The notes: a model not told the origin generated them from the letters alone. A stretch of DNA of 64,000 bases from Cellulomonas chitinilytica (GCF_016862675.1 NZ_BONK01000014.1:1-64000), one strand, 5' to 3'. Positions 28,181 to 37,176 are shown, numbered from the stretch's first letter. Made by a program: numbers and translations.

Positions 28181-28186
28181 AGGGTA
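28181..28186 (-). promoter_or_regulatory. -10 element, probable leaderless start for PdtaS-like kinase
   Basis: Minus-strand TACCCT is followed by seven bases and the GTG at 28173. Confidence 0.45.
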
Positions 28187-28285
28187 GGTGGCCGGACGGC
28201 CCCGCCGGACCGCAGGCCGGGTCCGGCGACGGGCGGGCGGACACGCGCACGCGCGCGTCGCCGTCGCCCGGGCGAGGCGGACGGA

Positions 28286-28291
28286 TACCCT
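28286..28291 (+). promoter_or_regulatory. Candidate -10 element for the DUF2505 gene
   Basis: TACCCT lies about 85 bases upstream of the GTG at 28377, in the gap divergent from the PdtaS-like gene. Confidence 0.35.
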
Positions 28292-28376
28292 CGACACCAC
28301 GGCGGAGCCGCCGCCCACGTGCCGCCCGGCGCGGACGACCTGCCCGGGCGCTCGTCGCATGCCCGGAAGGAACATC

Positions 28377-28892
28377 GTGCACCTGAGCGTCTCGGTCGCG
28401 ATCGCGACCGATCCCACCTCGGCGGCCGCCATGCTCGCCGACCCCGAGTACGTGCACCTCAAGCTCGCCGCGAGCGGCGCGCTCGACCAGCACGTCGACG
28501 TCACGGGGTCGGCGCCGGACGCGTTCACCGTCACGACGCGCCGGTCGCTGCCGACCGACAGCATCCCGGCCCACCTGCGTGGGTTCGTGGGCAGCAGCCT
28601 GGACGTGCGGCACGTCGAGGCGTGGGAGGCGGCCGCGGCCGACGGCAGCCGTGCCGGCACCGTCGTCGTGGAGATCGCCGGCGCGCCCGTGCGGCTCACC
28701 GGACGCGCGTCCCTGCAGCCCGCCGACGGCGGCAGCGTGCTCGTGTACGAGGGCGAGCTGCACGCCGCGATCCCCCTGTTCGGGGCGGCGGTCGAGCAGG
28801 CGGCGGCGGGAGCCGTGAAGGGCGCGCTGAGCGCCGAGGAGGGCGTCGCGGCGCAGTGGATCGCTGATCACGGCACGGCGACCCAGCCGTAA
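28377..28892 (+). CDS. DUF2505 family protein
   Basis: A 171-residue protein that fits DUF2505, a START/polyketide-cyclase-like fold found in actinobacteria. It begins VHLSVSVAIATDPTSAAAMLADPEYVHLKL and continues with alternating strands up to FGAAVEQAAAGAVKGALSAEEGVAAQWI, the final long helix of such folds. The family is expected to bind a hydrophobic ligand, but no activity is known to me. The GTG at 28377 is preferred over an ATG 18 bases upstream because GGAAGG lies six bases before it. It stands alone between the PdtaS-like gene and the sugar-importer promoter. Confidence 0.8.
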   Translation: MHLSVSVAIATDPTSAAAMLADPEYVHLKLAASGALDQHVDVTGSAPDAFTVTTRRSLPTDSIPAHLRGFVGSSLDVRHVEAWEAAAADGSRAGTVVVEIAGAPVRLTGRASLQPADGGSVLVYEGELHAAIPLFGAAVEQAAAGAVKGALSAEEGVAAQWIADHGTATQP

Positions 28893-28936
28893 CGATTCGG
28901 TAACACGGTGGACGATCGAAATCGCCCTGACCTGCG

Positions 28937-28946
28937 GGAACGTTCC
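28937..28946. promoter_or_regulatory. Palindrome GGAACGTTCC, distal LacI-type operator candidate
   Basis: A perfect 10-base palindrome with the central CG typical of LacI-family operators. It lies about 93 bases upstream of the main operator and 41 bases upstream of the -35. A distal operator could allow a repression loop. Confidence 0.45.
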
Positions 28947-28986
28947 TGTGAGATCGCTACCACCGCCACGATCGGACGCTCCATCC

Positions 28987-29015
28987 TTGACACCGCCAAG
29001 GCTGCCGACGACAGT
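28987..29015 (+). promoter_or_regulatory. Promoter for the sugar importer operon
   Basis: A consensus -35 TTGACA at 28987-28992 is followed after 17 bases by GACAGT at 29010-29015 as a weak -10. The predicted start near 29022 lies just before the operator-like palindrome at 29028-29041, giving a leader of about 160 bases. Confidence 0.55.
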
Positions 29016-29027
29016 TCATGCAGCGCG

Positions 29028-29041
29028 TGGGAACGCTCCCG
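29028..29041. promoter_or_regulatory. CebR/CelR-like operator
   Basis: TGGGAACGCTCCCG matches 12 of 14 positions of the TGGGAGCGCTCCCA box bound by Streptomyces CebR and Thermobifida CelR. It sits immediately after the predicted transcription start, where a bound LacI-type repressor would block elongation. Confidence 0.7.
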
Positions 29042-29053
29042 CAGAACTGCGGA

Positions 29054-29067
29054 TGGGAGCGTCTCGC
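29054..29067. promoter_or_regulatory. Second, weaker CebR-like half site
   Basis: TGGGAGCG is a perfect left half of the CebR/CelR box, followed by a degenerate right half. Its centre is 26 bases from the stronger operator. Confidence 0.5.
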
Positions 29068-29179
29068 GCGGGGTCCACCAGGCCCACGTCCGACGCCCGC
29101 CAGCGGCCCCTGCGGCAGACGGTCGGCGGACGCCCTAGGGGTACGGCGAGGACGCCGTCCGACTGACAAGGGAGTCATA

Positions 29180-30481
29180 GTGCGCAAGACCACCAGCAAG
29201 ATGTGGGCAGCCGCGGCCGGGGTCACGGGCATCGCCCTCCTCGCCACCGCGTGCTCCTCCGGCTCGGGTGACAACACCAGCGACGACAGCACGGGTGGCG
29301 AGAACATCACGCTCACCGTCGCGACGTTCAACGAGTTCGGCTACACCGAGGACATGTTCAAGGCGTACGAGGAGTCGCACCCCGGCATCACGGTCAAGGA
29401 GAAGAAGGCCGCGACGTCGAACGAGGCTCGCGAGAACCTCAACACGCGTCTCGCCGCCGGCTCCGGCCTCTCCGACATCGAGGCGGTCGACACCGACTGG
29501 ATGCCCGAGCTCATGCAGTACCCGGACAAGTTCGTCGACCTGACGGACCCGGCCCTCGAGGGCCGCTGGCTCGACTTCAAGACCGCCGCCGTCACGACCC
29601 CCGACGGCAAGCTCCTCGGCTACGGCACGGACTTCGGCCCCGAGGGCATCGCCTACCGCGGTGACCTGCTCGAGGCCGCGGGCCTGCCGAAGGACCGCGA
29701 GGCTGTCGCCACGCTCATCAAGGGCAAGGACAACAGCTGGGACGACTACTTCGCCGCGGGCAAGGAGTACCAGGCCGGTGGCGGTGGCGCGTGGTTCGAC
29801 TCCGCCGGCGCGATCTGGCAGGGCCTGATCTACCAGGAGAAGGCTCCTTACGAGGACCCCAAGACGAACGAGATCATCGCCGCGGACAACCCGCGCGTGA
29901 AGGAGATCTACGACCAGGTCGTCCAGGCCGCGGTCACGGACAACCTGTCCGCTCACCTCTCGCAGTGGAGCGACGACTGGACGGCGTCCTTCCAGACCAA
30001 CGGCTTCGCCACGATGCTCGCGCCGGGCTGGATGCTCGGTGTCATCGAGGGCAACTCGGCCGGCGTGACGGGCTGGGACCTCGCGGACGTCTACCCCGGC
30101 GGCGCCGGCAACTGGGGCGGCTCGTTCCTCACGGTCCCCGAGCAGGGTGCGCACCCGAAGGAGGCGAAGGAGCTCGCCGCTTGGCTCACCGCTCCCGAGC
30201 AGCAGGTGCAGGCCTTCCTCAACAAGGGCACCGTCCCGAGCCAGGTCGACGGCCTGAAGGACCCGAAGTTCACGGGCGCCGTGAACGCGTTCTTCAACAA
30301 CGCCCCCACCGGTGAGATCCTCGCCAACCGTGGCCAGGGCATCATCTCCACCTACAAGGGCCCGAACTTCTTCGCGATCAACGACGCGATGCAGTCGGCG
30401 CTCACCGAGGTGGACGTCAACAAGGGCAACCCCGACGAGCAGTGGAACACGTTCATCACCGCCGTCAACGCGCTGGGCTGA
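29180..30481 (+). CDS. cebE: Sugar ABC transporter substrate-binding lipoprotein (CebE-like)
   Basis: Extracellular solute-binding protein of 433 residues (family 1), probably capturing cello-oligosaccharides. The GTG start has AAGGGAG just upstream. A lipoprotein signal peptide ends LLATACSSGSG, so Cys is lipidated, and an acidic Ser/Gly linker follows. The mature part starts ITLTVATFNEFGYTEDMFKAYEESHPGI, the usual fold opening. Codon use is strongly biased to C-ending codons, as expected for high expression. A strong stem-loop follows the gene before the permeases. The CebE name rests on the CebR-like operators at its promoter and the LacI gene downstream, not on the sequence alone. A related sugar is possible. 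Confidence 0.85.
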   Translation: MRKTTSKMWAAAAGVTGIALLATACSSGSGDNTSDDSTGGENITLTVATFNEFGYTEDMFKAYEESHPGITVKEKKAATSNEARENLNTRLAAGSGLSDIEAVDTDWMPELMQYPDKFVDLTDPALEGRWLDFKTAAVTTPDGKLLGYGTDFGPEGIAYRGDLLEAAGLPKDREAVATLIKGKDNSWDDYFAAGKEYQAGGGGAWFDSAGAIWQGLIYQEKAPYEDPKTNEIIAADNPRVKEIYDQVVQAAVTDNLSAHLSQWSDDWTASFQTNGFATMLAPGWMLGVIEGNSAGVTGWDLADVYPGGAGNWGGSFLTVPEQGAHPKEAKELAAWLTAPEQQVQAFLNKGTVPSQVDGLKDPKFTGAVNAFFNNAPTGEILANRGQGIISTYKGPNFFAINDAMQSALTEVDVNKGNPDEQWNTFITAVNALG

Positions 30482-30489
30482 CGTTGAGC

Positions 30490-30530
30490 TGAAGCCGGGC
30501 CGGTGCGCTGGTCGCGCCGGCCCGGCTTCA
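30490..30530 (+). terminator. Strong stem-loop between binding-protein and permease genes
   Basis: A 14-pair perfect outer stem (TGAAGCCGGGCCGG with its complement) extends by a T-G wobble and three more pairs to a CTGGT loop, about 18 pairs in all. It lies nine bases after the binding-protein stop and 42 bases before the permease start, within one operon. It probably causes partial termination or protects the upstream mRNA, so that binding protein is made in excess. Confidence 0.8.
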
Positions 30531-30571
30531 CAGCCGCTTACCCGACGCTCGCCCCCCGCTAAGGACAACCG

Positions 30572-31582
30572 ATGGCCACCTCCACCACGTCTCCGCAGCT
30601 GAACCGCGGCGGACCGACCGACCCTGGACGCACTCCGCGCCGGGTCGGATTCAGCCAGACCCTCGGGCGTTGGGACGTCAAGCTCTCGCCCTACCTCTAC
30701 ATCTCCCCGTTCTTCATCCTCTTCGCGCTCACCGGTCTGTTCCCGCTGCTCTACACGGCCTTCGTGTCGCTGCACGACTGGAACCTCATCGGCGGCAAGG
30801 GTGAATTCGTCGGGTTCGAGAACTACACCTACGTCCTCCAGCAGCCGAACTTCTGGAAGGGCATCCGCAACACCTTCAGCATCTTCTTCATCTCGACGAT
30901 CCCCCAGCTGATCCTCGCGATCACGATCGCCGCGATGCTCGACGCGAACCTGCGGGCGAAGACGTTCTGGCGCATGGGTGTCCTGCTGCCCTACGTCATC
31001 GCCCCCGTGGCCGTCAGCCTCATCTTCGGCAAGCTCTTCGCCGACCAGTCCGGCATCATCAACACGCTGCTCGGCAAGGTGGGCGTCGACCCCATCGGCT
31101 GGCACGCCCAGGTGCTGCCCAGCCACATCGCCATCGCGTCGATGGTCGACTTCCGCTGGACCGGGTTCAACACGCTCGTGTTCCTCGCCGCCATGCAGGC
31201 GATCCCGCGCGACCTGTACGAGGCCGCCGTCCTCGACGGTGCGAACCGCGTCCGCCAGTTCTTCTCCGTCACGGTCCCGATGCTGCGCCCCACGATCATC
31301 TTCGTGGTCATCACGTCGACCATCGGCGGCCTGCAGATCTTCGACGAGCCCCGACTGTTCGACCAGGTCGGCCAGGGTGGCCCGAGCCGCCAGTGGATGA
31401 CCGCCACCATGTACATCTACGAGGTCGGCTGGGGCAACCAGAAGAGCTTCGGCCGTGCGTCGGCCGTCGCGTGGATCCTGTTCCTGATCATCCTGATCGT
31501 CGGCATCATCAACTTCTCGATCACCCGGCGGATCTCCTCCGACGAGTCGTCGAAGAAGGCCCGAAAGAAGGTTGTGCGATGA
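30572..31582 (+). CDS. cebF: Sugar ABC transporter permease (MalF/CebF-like)
   Basis: First permease of the importer, 336 residues with six hydrophobic segments after a 40-residue cytoplasmic N-terminus. The coupling loop that contacts the ATPase is visible as YEAAVLDGANRVRQFFSVTVPMLRP (EAA motif with conserved Gly). AAGGA lies seven bases before the ATG. The stop overlaps the ATG of the next permease gene (ATGA). The substrate assignment follows the binding protein and operator evidence. Confidence 0.88.
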   Translation: MATSTTSPQLNRGGPTDPGRTPRRVGFSQTLGRWDVKLSPYLYISPFFILFALTGLFPLLYTAFVSLHDWNLIGGKGEFVGFENYTYVLQQPNFWKGIRNTFSIFFISTIPQLILAITIAAMLDANLRAKTFWRMGVLLPYVIAPVAVSLIFGKLFADQSGIINTLLGKVGVDPIGWHAQVLPSHIAIASMVDFRWTGFNTLVFLAAMQAIPRDLYEAAVLDGANRVRQFFSVTVPMLRPTIIFVVITSTIGGLQIFDEPRLFDQVGQGGPSRQWMTATMYIYEVGWGNQKSFGRASAVAWILFLIILIVGIINFSITRRISSDESSKKARKKVVR

Positions 31583-32496
31583 GCGCCCCCTCTGTTCCCG
31601 TCATCGCGCAGACCGCCGGCAAGGGGGCCGCACGAGCGGCCGCGCGCCGGCGGCACACCAAGGTCGGCGGCTCCGAGCGTCGTCCGGGCTGGGTCTCGTA
31701 CCTGATCCTGACGGTCGTCCTCATCGGCTCGATCCTGCCGCTGTACTACGCGTTCCTGCTGGCGTCGTCGAACTCCGCGTACATCGCGCAGCACCCGATC
31801 CCGTCGCTGATCCCGCAGGGCGAGTTCTTCGACAACGTCAGCCGCGTCCTGAACTCGGACATCCAGTTCTGGAAGGCGCTCGGCAACTCGATCATCGTCG
31901 CGACGGTCCAGGCCGTGTTCCTGGTCTTCTTCTCGACGCTCGCCGGGTTCTCGTTCTCGAAGCTGCGGTTCCGTGGGCGCAACGGCCTGCTGGTGTTCGT
32001 CATCGCCACCCAGGCGGTGCCGACGCAGCTCGGCATCGTGCCGCTGTTCATCGTGATGTCGCAGCTGCACTGGACCGGCAAGCTCATCGCCGTCATCGTG
32101 CCGGGCCTCGTCACCGCGTTCGGCGTGTTCTGGATGACCCAGTACCTCGAGTCGGCGCTCCCCTACGAGCTCATCGAGGCGTCCCGCGTGGACGGTGCGT
32201 CGATGATCCGCTCGTTCTGGCACGTCGCGCTGCCCGCCGCCCGGCCGGCCGCCGTCATGCTCGGCCTGTTCACGTTCGTCGGATCGTGGACGAGCTTCTT
32301 CTGGCCGTTCATCGTGCTCGGCCCGGAGAACCCGACGCTCCCGGTGGCGGTCCAGCTGCTCCAGGCGTCCTACTTCAAGGACATGGCGCTGATCATGGCC
32401 GGTGTCACGGTCTCGATCATCCCGCTGATCGTCCTGTTCTTCGTGGCCGGCCGCCAGCTGGTCGCAGGCATCATGCAGGGTGCCGTCAAGGGCTGA
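31579..32496 (+). CDS. cebG: Sugar ABC transporter permease (MalG/CebG-like)
   Basis: Second permease, 305 residues. Six hydrophobic segments and the coupling loop IEASRVDGASMIRSFWHVALPAARP are present, and the C-terminus is GRQLVAGIMQGAVKG, a common MalG-type ending. The ATG overlaps the preceding stop by four bases. No ATPase gene follows. In actinobacteria a single MsiK protein encoded elsewhere usually powers such importers, and the same arrangement probably applies here. The operon ends with a strong terminator at 32564-32598. Confidence 0.88.
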   Translation: MSAPSVPVIAQTAGKGAARAAARRRHTKVGGSERRPGWVSYLILTVVLIGSILPLYYAFLLASSNSAYIAQHPIPSLIPQGEFFDNVSRVLNSDIQFWKALGNSIIVATVQAVFLVFFSTLAGFSFSKLRFRGRNGLLVFVIATQAVPTQLGIVPLFIVMSQLHWTGKLIAVIVPGLVTAFGVFWMTQYLESALPYELIEASRVDGASMIRSFWHVALPAARPAAVMLGLFTFVGSWTSFFWPFIVLGPENPTLPVAVQLLQASYFKDMALIMAGVTVSIIPLIVLFFVAGRQLVAGIMQGAVKG

Positions 32497-32563
32497 CGCC
32501 CGGCACGTCTGGTTCCACCCGGATGTCACGCGAGTCCGTCTGCGCGATGATCCGGTGAAGGTC

Positions 32564-32598
32564 ACGAGGGCGGGGTGCCCCCGGCACCCCGCCCTCGT
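32564..32598 (+). terminator. Rho-independent-like terminator after the sugar importer
   Basis: ACGAGGGCGGGGTGCC pairs perfectly over 16 bases with GGCACCCCGCCCTCGT, leaving a three-base CCC loop. It separates the importer genes from the LacI gene, which therefore needs its own promoter or read-through. Confidence 0.85.
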
Positions 32599-32656
32599 CG
32601 TCCGTTCAGCACGTATCCGCTGCCCGCCCCGGCAGCCACAGGAGGGAAGACCAACG

Positions 32657-33700
32657 GTGGTCGACAACATCCCGACCCGTACCGAGCCGGCCCGGCCCCC
32701 CGCGCCGACGCTCGAGGAGGTCGCCGAGCGCGCGGGTGTCTCCCGCTCGACGGCCTCGCGCGCGATCAACGGTGGCCTGCGCGTCTCGCCGGAGGCCCTC
32801 GCCTCCGTCGAGGCAGCCGTGGCAGACCTGGGCTACACGCCGAACCGCGCCGCACGCTCCCTGGTCACGAAGCGGACCGACTCGATCGCGCTCGTGGTCC
32901 CGGAACCCGACGAGCGCGTGCTGTCGGACCCGTTCTTCGCGGGCACGCTGAACGGCCTGAGCACCTCGCTCGCCGACTCGGACATCCAGGTGGTCCTCGT
33001 GATCGCCCGTCCTGGTGAGAGCGAGCGGACCATCCGCTACCTGCGCAACGGTCACGTCGACGGCGCGATCGTGGTCTCGCACCACCGCGACGACGAGCTG
33101 GACCGGGCGCTGCTCGCGTCCCGGGTGCCGAACGTCTTCGTGGGGCGGCCGTTGTCCGCCGACGAGCGCGACGTCCAGTACGTCGACACGGACAACCACG
33201 AGGGCGGTCGCATGGCGACGCAGCACCTCATCGACCAGGGCCGGCGCCGCATCGGCACGATCGCCGGGCCACAGGACATGTCCGCCGGCATCGACCGGCT
33301 CCTCGGCTGGCGTGACGCCATGGAGGCCGCCGACCTGCCGCAGGACGCGGTCGTGCACGGCGACTTCACGATCGCGTCGGGTGCGCGTGCGGCGCGTGAG
33401 CTGCTCGAGCGGTTCCCGGACCTCGACGCCATCTTCATCGCGTCCGACCTGATGGCCGCGGGTGCGCTGGGGGTCCTCGCCGAGCACGGCAGGGACGTCC
33501 CGGGCGACATCGCGGTCGTCGGGTACGACAACCTCGGCGTGGCGGCGTCGACGACGCCGCCGCTGACGAGCGTCATCCAGCCGGTCGTCGCGATGGCCCG
33601 TGCGGCCGGCGCGCGGCTCCTGGACCAGCTGCAGGGGGCGACGCCGCCGAGCGAGCCGCTGATCTTCGCGCCGGAGCTGGTGATCCGCGCGTCCGCCTGA
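32657..33700 (+). CDS. cebR: LacI family regulator, CebR/CelR-like
   Basis: Repressor of 347 residues. The N-terminal helix-turn-helix and hinge (LEEVAERAGVSRSTASRAINGGLRVSPEA, then LGYTPNRAARSLVTKRTDSIALVVPEP) are followed by a periplasmic-binding-like effector domain ending PSEPLIFAPELVIRASA. The start is a GTG with GGAGGG ten bases upstream. It lies directly downstream of the importer, whose promoter carries CebR-like boxes, so it is the likely regulator, released by cellobiose or a related sugar. The pairing is inference from gene order and operator match. The gene converges on putA. Confidence 0.87.
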   Translation: MVDNIPTRTEPARPPAPTLEEVAERAGVSRSTASRAINGGLRVSPEALASVEAAVADLGYTPNRAARSLVTKRTDSIALVVPEPDERVLSDPFFAGTLNGLSTSLADSDIQVVLVIARPGESERTIRYLRNGHVDGAIVVSHHRDDELDRALLASRVPNVFVGRPLSADERDVQYVDTDNHEGGRMATQHLIDQGRRRIGTIAGPQDMSAGIDRLLGWRDAMEAADLPQDAVVHGDFTIASGARAARELLERFPDLDAIFIASDLMAAGALGVLAEHGRDVPGDIAVVGYDNLGVAASTTPPLTSVIQPVVAMARAAGARLLDQLQGATPPSEPLIFAPELVIRASA

Positions 33701-33738
33701 CGCTCCCCCCGGGTGCGTCGCCGCCCCGATTCCTGTGC

Positions 33739-33775
33739 CTGCCCGGTGCACGTCTGCCCGACGCGCACCGGGCAG
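33739..33775. terminator. Stem-loop between cebR and putA
   Basis: CTGCCCGGTGC at 33739-33749 pairs perfectly with GCACCGGGCAG at 33765-33775 around a 15-base loop. It lies between convergent genes and may serve both. Confidence 0.7.
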
Positions 33776-33852
33776 TCGCATGTGCAGCGCCGGCGGGCAT
33801 CGGCGCCGACGTGCGAGCAGCGCACGACGTTCGAGCAGTGCACGGCTGTCGG

Positions 33853-36800
33853 TCACGCCTCGGGCGGGCGGGCCCCCGTCGCGCCGGTCTCGGGCATCCG
33901 GTCGACGTGCCCGAACCGGTGCCGGGTCCGGCTGACGGCCTGCTCCCGCAGCACCGTGAGCAGCTCGCGTTCGGCGCTCGCCAGCACCGGCCCGTCGAGC
34001 ACGGTGACCTCCCCCGCGTGGTGGGCGGCGGCGGCCCGCAGGCCGGGTGCGGCGCCGACGACGCGGACCCTCCCCTGGACGGCACCGTTGCGCACGCGCT
34101 TGGCGAACCTCTCGTGCGACTCGTCGTCGACGTGGCTCTCGACGACGGGCACGCCGGCGGTCCGCGCCGCGTGGAGCACGCGCGCGACGTCGCGGGACCG
34201 TGCACCGTCGCCGACGCGCACGGTCAGCACCGGCACGGGGCGGTAGCGCAGCAGGTTCTCCTCGACCCGCAGCCCTGTCGCGTCGTGCTCGCGGGAGAAC
34301 AGGTCCCGCCAGGCACGCCGGTCGTCCTGGGACGCCCACGCGAGCCAGCCGTCGTCGTCCTGCGGGACGTCGGGCGCGTCGGACCAGGAGCCGATCTGGG
34401 CGACGTAGTGCGGGCCGCCCGCCTTCGCACCGGGTCCGACGACGGACGCCTTCCACCCGCCGAACGGCTGCCGCTGCACGATCGCGCCGGTGATGTGCCG
34501 GTTCACGTACGCGTTGCCGACGTGGACCTCGTCGAGCCAGTGGTCGATCTCGTCGTCGTCGAGGCTGTGCAGGCCGCCGGTGAGCCCGAACGGCACGCCG
34601 TTCTGCAGCTCGAGGGCGTCGTCGAGCGTGTCGGCCCGCATCACGCCGAGCACGGGCCCGAAGCACTCGGTGACGTGGAACCACGACCCGGGTGCGACGC
34701 CGTGCTTGACGCCGGGCGACCAGACGCGGCCCTCGTCGTCGAGCCTGCGCGGCGCCACGAGCCACGCCTCGCCCGGTTCGAGCGTCGTCAGCGCGCGCAG
34801 CAGCTTGCCGGACGCGGGTTCGACGAGCGGGCCGACGGCGGTCGACAGGTCGTCGGCAGGCCCGACGTGCAGCGACGCGACGGCGTCCGCGAGCTGGCGG
34901 CGCAGGCGGTCGTCCCGGCCCGCGGAGCCGACGAGGATGAGCAGCGACGCGGCGGAGCACTTCTGGCCGCCGTGACCGAACGCGGACCGCACGACGTCGG
35001 CGACGGCGAGGTCGACGTCCGCGGAGGGGGTGACGACGAGGGCGTTCTTGCCGGAGGTCTCGGCGAGCACGTCGAGGTCGGGTCGCCAGCGCGCGAAGAG
35101 CCGGGCGGTCTCGATCGACCCGGTGAGCAGCACGCGGGCGACGTCCGGGTGCGTCACGAGCCGTCGGCCGACGTCCCCCTCGGGGCTGAGCACGACGGTG
35201 AGCACGCCGGCGGGGGCGTCGGCGGCGGCGAGGCCCCGGGCGATCGCGGCCATCGCGACCTGCGCGCACCGCGGCGTCTGGGGGGCGGGCTTGACGAGCA
35301 CCGGCGACCCGGCGGCGATCGAGGCGAGCACGGAGCCGACGGGGATGGCGACGGGGAAGTTCCAGGGCGGTGTCACGACCGTGACACCGGAGGGTCGGTG
35401 CACCGCGCCGGGCACGGTGCCGTCCGCGAGGTCGTCGGCCCGGTCGGCGTAGTAGCGCGCGAAGTCGACGGCCTCGCTCACCTCCGGGTCGGCCTCGGCG
35501 ACGGTCTTGCCGGCCTCGTGGACCATCGTGGACACGAGGTCGGCGCGGGCGTCCTCCAGCGCGTCGGCGACCCGGCGCAGCGCCTCCGCCCGGGCCGCGG
35601 GAGCCGTCGAGCCCCACCCGGGCGCGGCGGCGACGGCACGGGCGACCACGGCGTCGACGTCGGCGACGGTCGCGACCGTGACGGCACCGGCCGGGACAGG
35701 GACGTCACGACCGGCCACCTCACGCGCCCACGCGCGCGCGACCGCCACGGCGGGGTCGGTGTCCGGGGTGTTGACGAACCGGTCGACCGGTGCGTCGGCG
35801 GACGGCCGGGCGACCCGGCGCGGCGCGGTCGACGGCTCGTCGCGGTCCCGCCACGCGACGCGGAACGCCCGCTCCTGGTCGGGCATCGCGCGGTCGTCGT
35901 CCGGCGCGAACAGCGCGTGCAGGAAGTTCTCCCCCGCCGCGTTCTCCTCGAGCCGCCGCACGAGGTACGCGACCGCGACGTCGAGGTCGTCGCGCGCGAC
36001 GACCGGCGTGTAGAGCAGCACGCTCCCGACGTCGTCGCGCACGGCGCGCGCCTGGGCGGGCGCCATGCCCTGGAGCATCTCGACGTCCAGCGCGTCCTGC
36101 ACGCCGCGCGACCAGGCGAGCAGGTGGGCCGCGGCGACGTGGTACAGGTTGTGGCTCGCGACGCCGACGCGCAGCACGTCGGCCCGGCCGGGGGTCAGCG
36201 CGCGGTCGACGAGGCGCAGGTAGGCGGCGTCGACGTCGGCCTTCGTCGGGTAGGGCGCCTGCGGCCAGCCGTGCAGCTCCGCCTCGACCCGTTCCATCGC
36301 GAGGTTGGCACCCTTGACGAGCCGCACCTTGAGCGGTGTCCCTCCGGCGTCGCGCCGCCGACGGGCGAGGTCGGTGAGCTCGTCGAGGGCGTCGGCCGCG
36401 TCGGGCAGGTACGCCTGCAGGACGATCCCGGCGGACGCGTCGAGCAGCTCGGGGTCGGACACGAGCCGTTCGAAGACCCGCACGGTCAGCGTGAGGTCGC
36501 GGTACTCCTCCATGTCGAGGTTGAGGAACGTGCCGTGCCGTGCCGCCGTGAGGTACAGGGGTCGGAGCCGGTCGACGACGCGCCGGACGCTGCCTTCGGT
36601 GTCCCACGTGGACAGCTGGCTCGCGACGGCGGAGACCTTGACGGACACGTAGTCGACGTCCGGCCGTTCGACGAGCGCGCGGACCCGGGCGAGCCGGGCG
36701 GTGGCCTCGTGCTCGCCGAGCACGGCCTCGCCGAGCAGGTTGAGGTTGAGCCGGTAGCCGGCGGCCCGCATCGTCGCGAGGTGGCGGCGCAGGGCCGGAC

Positions 36801-37176
36801 CGTCGTCGACCACGAGGTGCCCGACGAGCTGCCGGAGCCGGTACCGGGCCGCGGGCACCACGACGTCCGGGAGCACCGGGGCGACCCGCGTGCCGATGCC
36901 GAGCAGCGCGCGGTCGAGCGGCCCGAGGAACCCCGCGGCGGCGTCGGCGGTCCCGGCGAGCGCCGTGAGCTCGCGGGCGGCGACACGCACGTCCCGGGGC
37001 CGGGCGACCCGGTCGACGAACCGCACCGCGAGCTCGAGGCCCGCGGGGTCCGCGACGAGCGCCGCCAGCCGCCCGGTCGTGCGACGCTCGGCCGCGGTCT
37101 GACCGCTGGACGTGGCGGCGAGCCACTCCCCGGCGAGCCGGACGGCCTCCTCGACCACCTGCGCGTCGTCCGTCAT
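33853..37176 (-). CDS. putA: Bifunctional proline dehydrogenase / P5C dehydrogenase
   Basis: Converts proline to glutamate in two steps within one 1107-residue protein. The N-terminal half holds the FAD-dependent proline dehydrogenase barrel (YVSVKVSAVASQLS, LNLDMEEYRDLTLTVRVFERL, LRVGVASHNLYHV). The C-terminal half is an aldehyde dehydrogenase with TPPWNFPVAIPVG, ETSGKNALVV and catalytic C740 in GQKCSAASLL. No N-terminal ribbon-helix-helix is present, so it is not the self-regulating trifunctional form. The C-terminal 100 residues go beyond the catalytic core, like type B/C PutA tails. Glutamate dehydrogenase is encoded nearby at 37894-39168, linking both to glutamate metabolism. Confidence 0.94.
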   Translation of the reverse strand: MTDDAQVVEEAVRLAGEWLAATSSGQTAAERRTTGRLAALVADPAGLELAVRFVDRVARPRDVRVAARELTALAGTADAAAGFLGPLDRALLGIGTRVAPVLPDVVVPAARYRLRQLVGHLVVDDGPALRRHLATMRAAGYRLNLNLLGEAVLGEHEATARLARVRALVERPDVDYVSVKVSAVASQLSTWDTEGSVRRVVDRLRPLYLTAARHGTFLNLDMEEYRDLTLTVRVFERLVSDPELLDASAGIVLQAYLPDAADALDELTDLARRRRDAGGTPLKVRLVKGANLAMERVEAELHGWPQAPYPTKADVDAAYLRLVDRALTPGRADVLRVGVASHNLYHVAAAHLLAWSRGVQDALDVEMLQGMAPAQARAVRDDVGSVLLYTPVVARDDLDVAVAYLVRRLEENAAGENFLHALFAPDDDRAMPDQERAFRVAWRDRDEPSTAPRRVARPSADAPVDRFVNTPDTDPAVAVARAWAREVAGRDVPVPAGAVTVATVADVDAVVARAVAAAPGWGSTAPAARAEALRRVADALEDARADLVSTMVHEAGKTVAEADPEVSEAVDFARYYADRADDLADGTVPGAVHRPSGVTVVTPPWNFPVAIPVGSVLASIAAGSPVLVKPAPQTPRCAQVAMAAIARGLAAADAPAGVLTVVLSPEGDVGRRLVTHPDVARVLLTGSIETARLFARWRPDLDVLAETSGKNALVVTPSADVDLAVADVVRSAFGHGGQKCSAASLLILVGSAGRDDRLRRQLADAVASLHVGPADDLSTAVGPLVEPASGKLLRALTTLEPGEAWLVAPRRLDDEGRVWSPGVKHGVAPGSWFHVTECFGPVLGVMRADTLDDALELQNGVPFGLTGGLHSLDDDEIDHWLDEVHVGNAYVNRHITGAIVQRQPFGGWKASVVGPGAKAGGPHYVAQIGSWSDAPDVPQDDDGWLAWASQDDRRAWRDLFSREHDATGLRVEENLLRYRPVPVLTVRVGDGARSRDVARVLHAARTAGVPVVESHVDDESHERFAKRVRNGAVQGRVRVVGAAPGLRAAAAHHAGEVTVLDGPVLASAERELLTVLREQAVSRTRHRFGHVDRMPETGATGARPPEA

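Noticed and set aside
29041..29179. Riboswitch in the leader of the sugar importer
   Set aside because: The 160-base leader has only small unspecific stems and no conserved riboswitch core that I can recognise. LacI control explains the region better.
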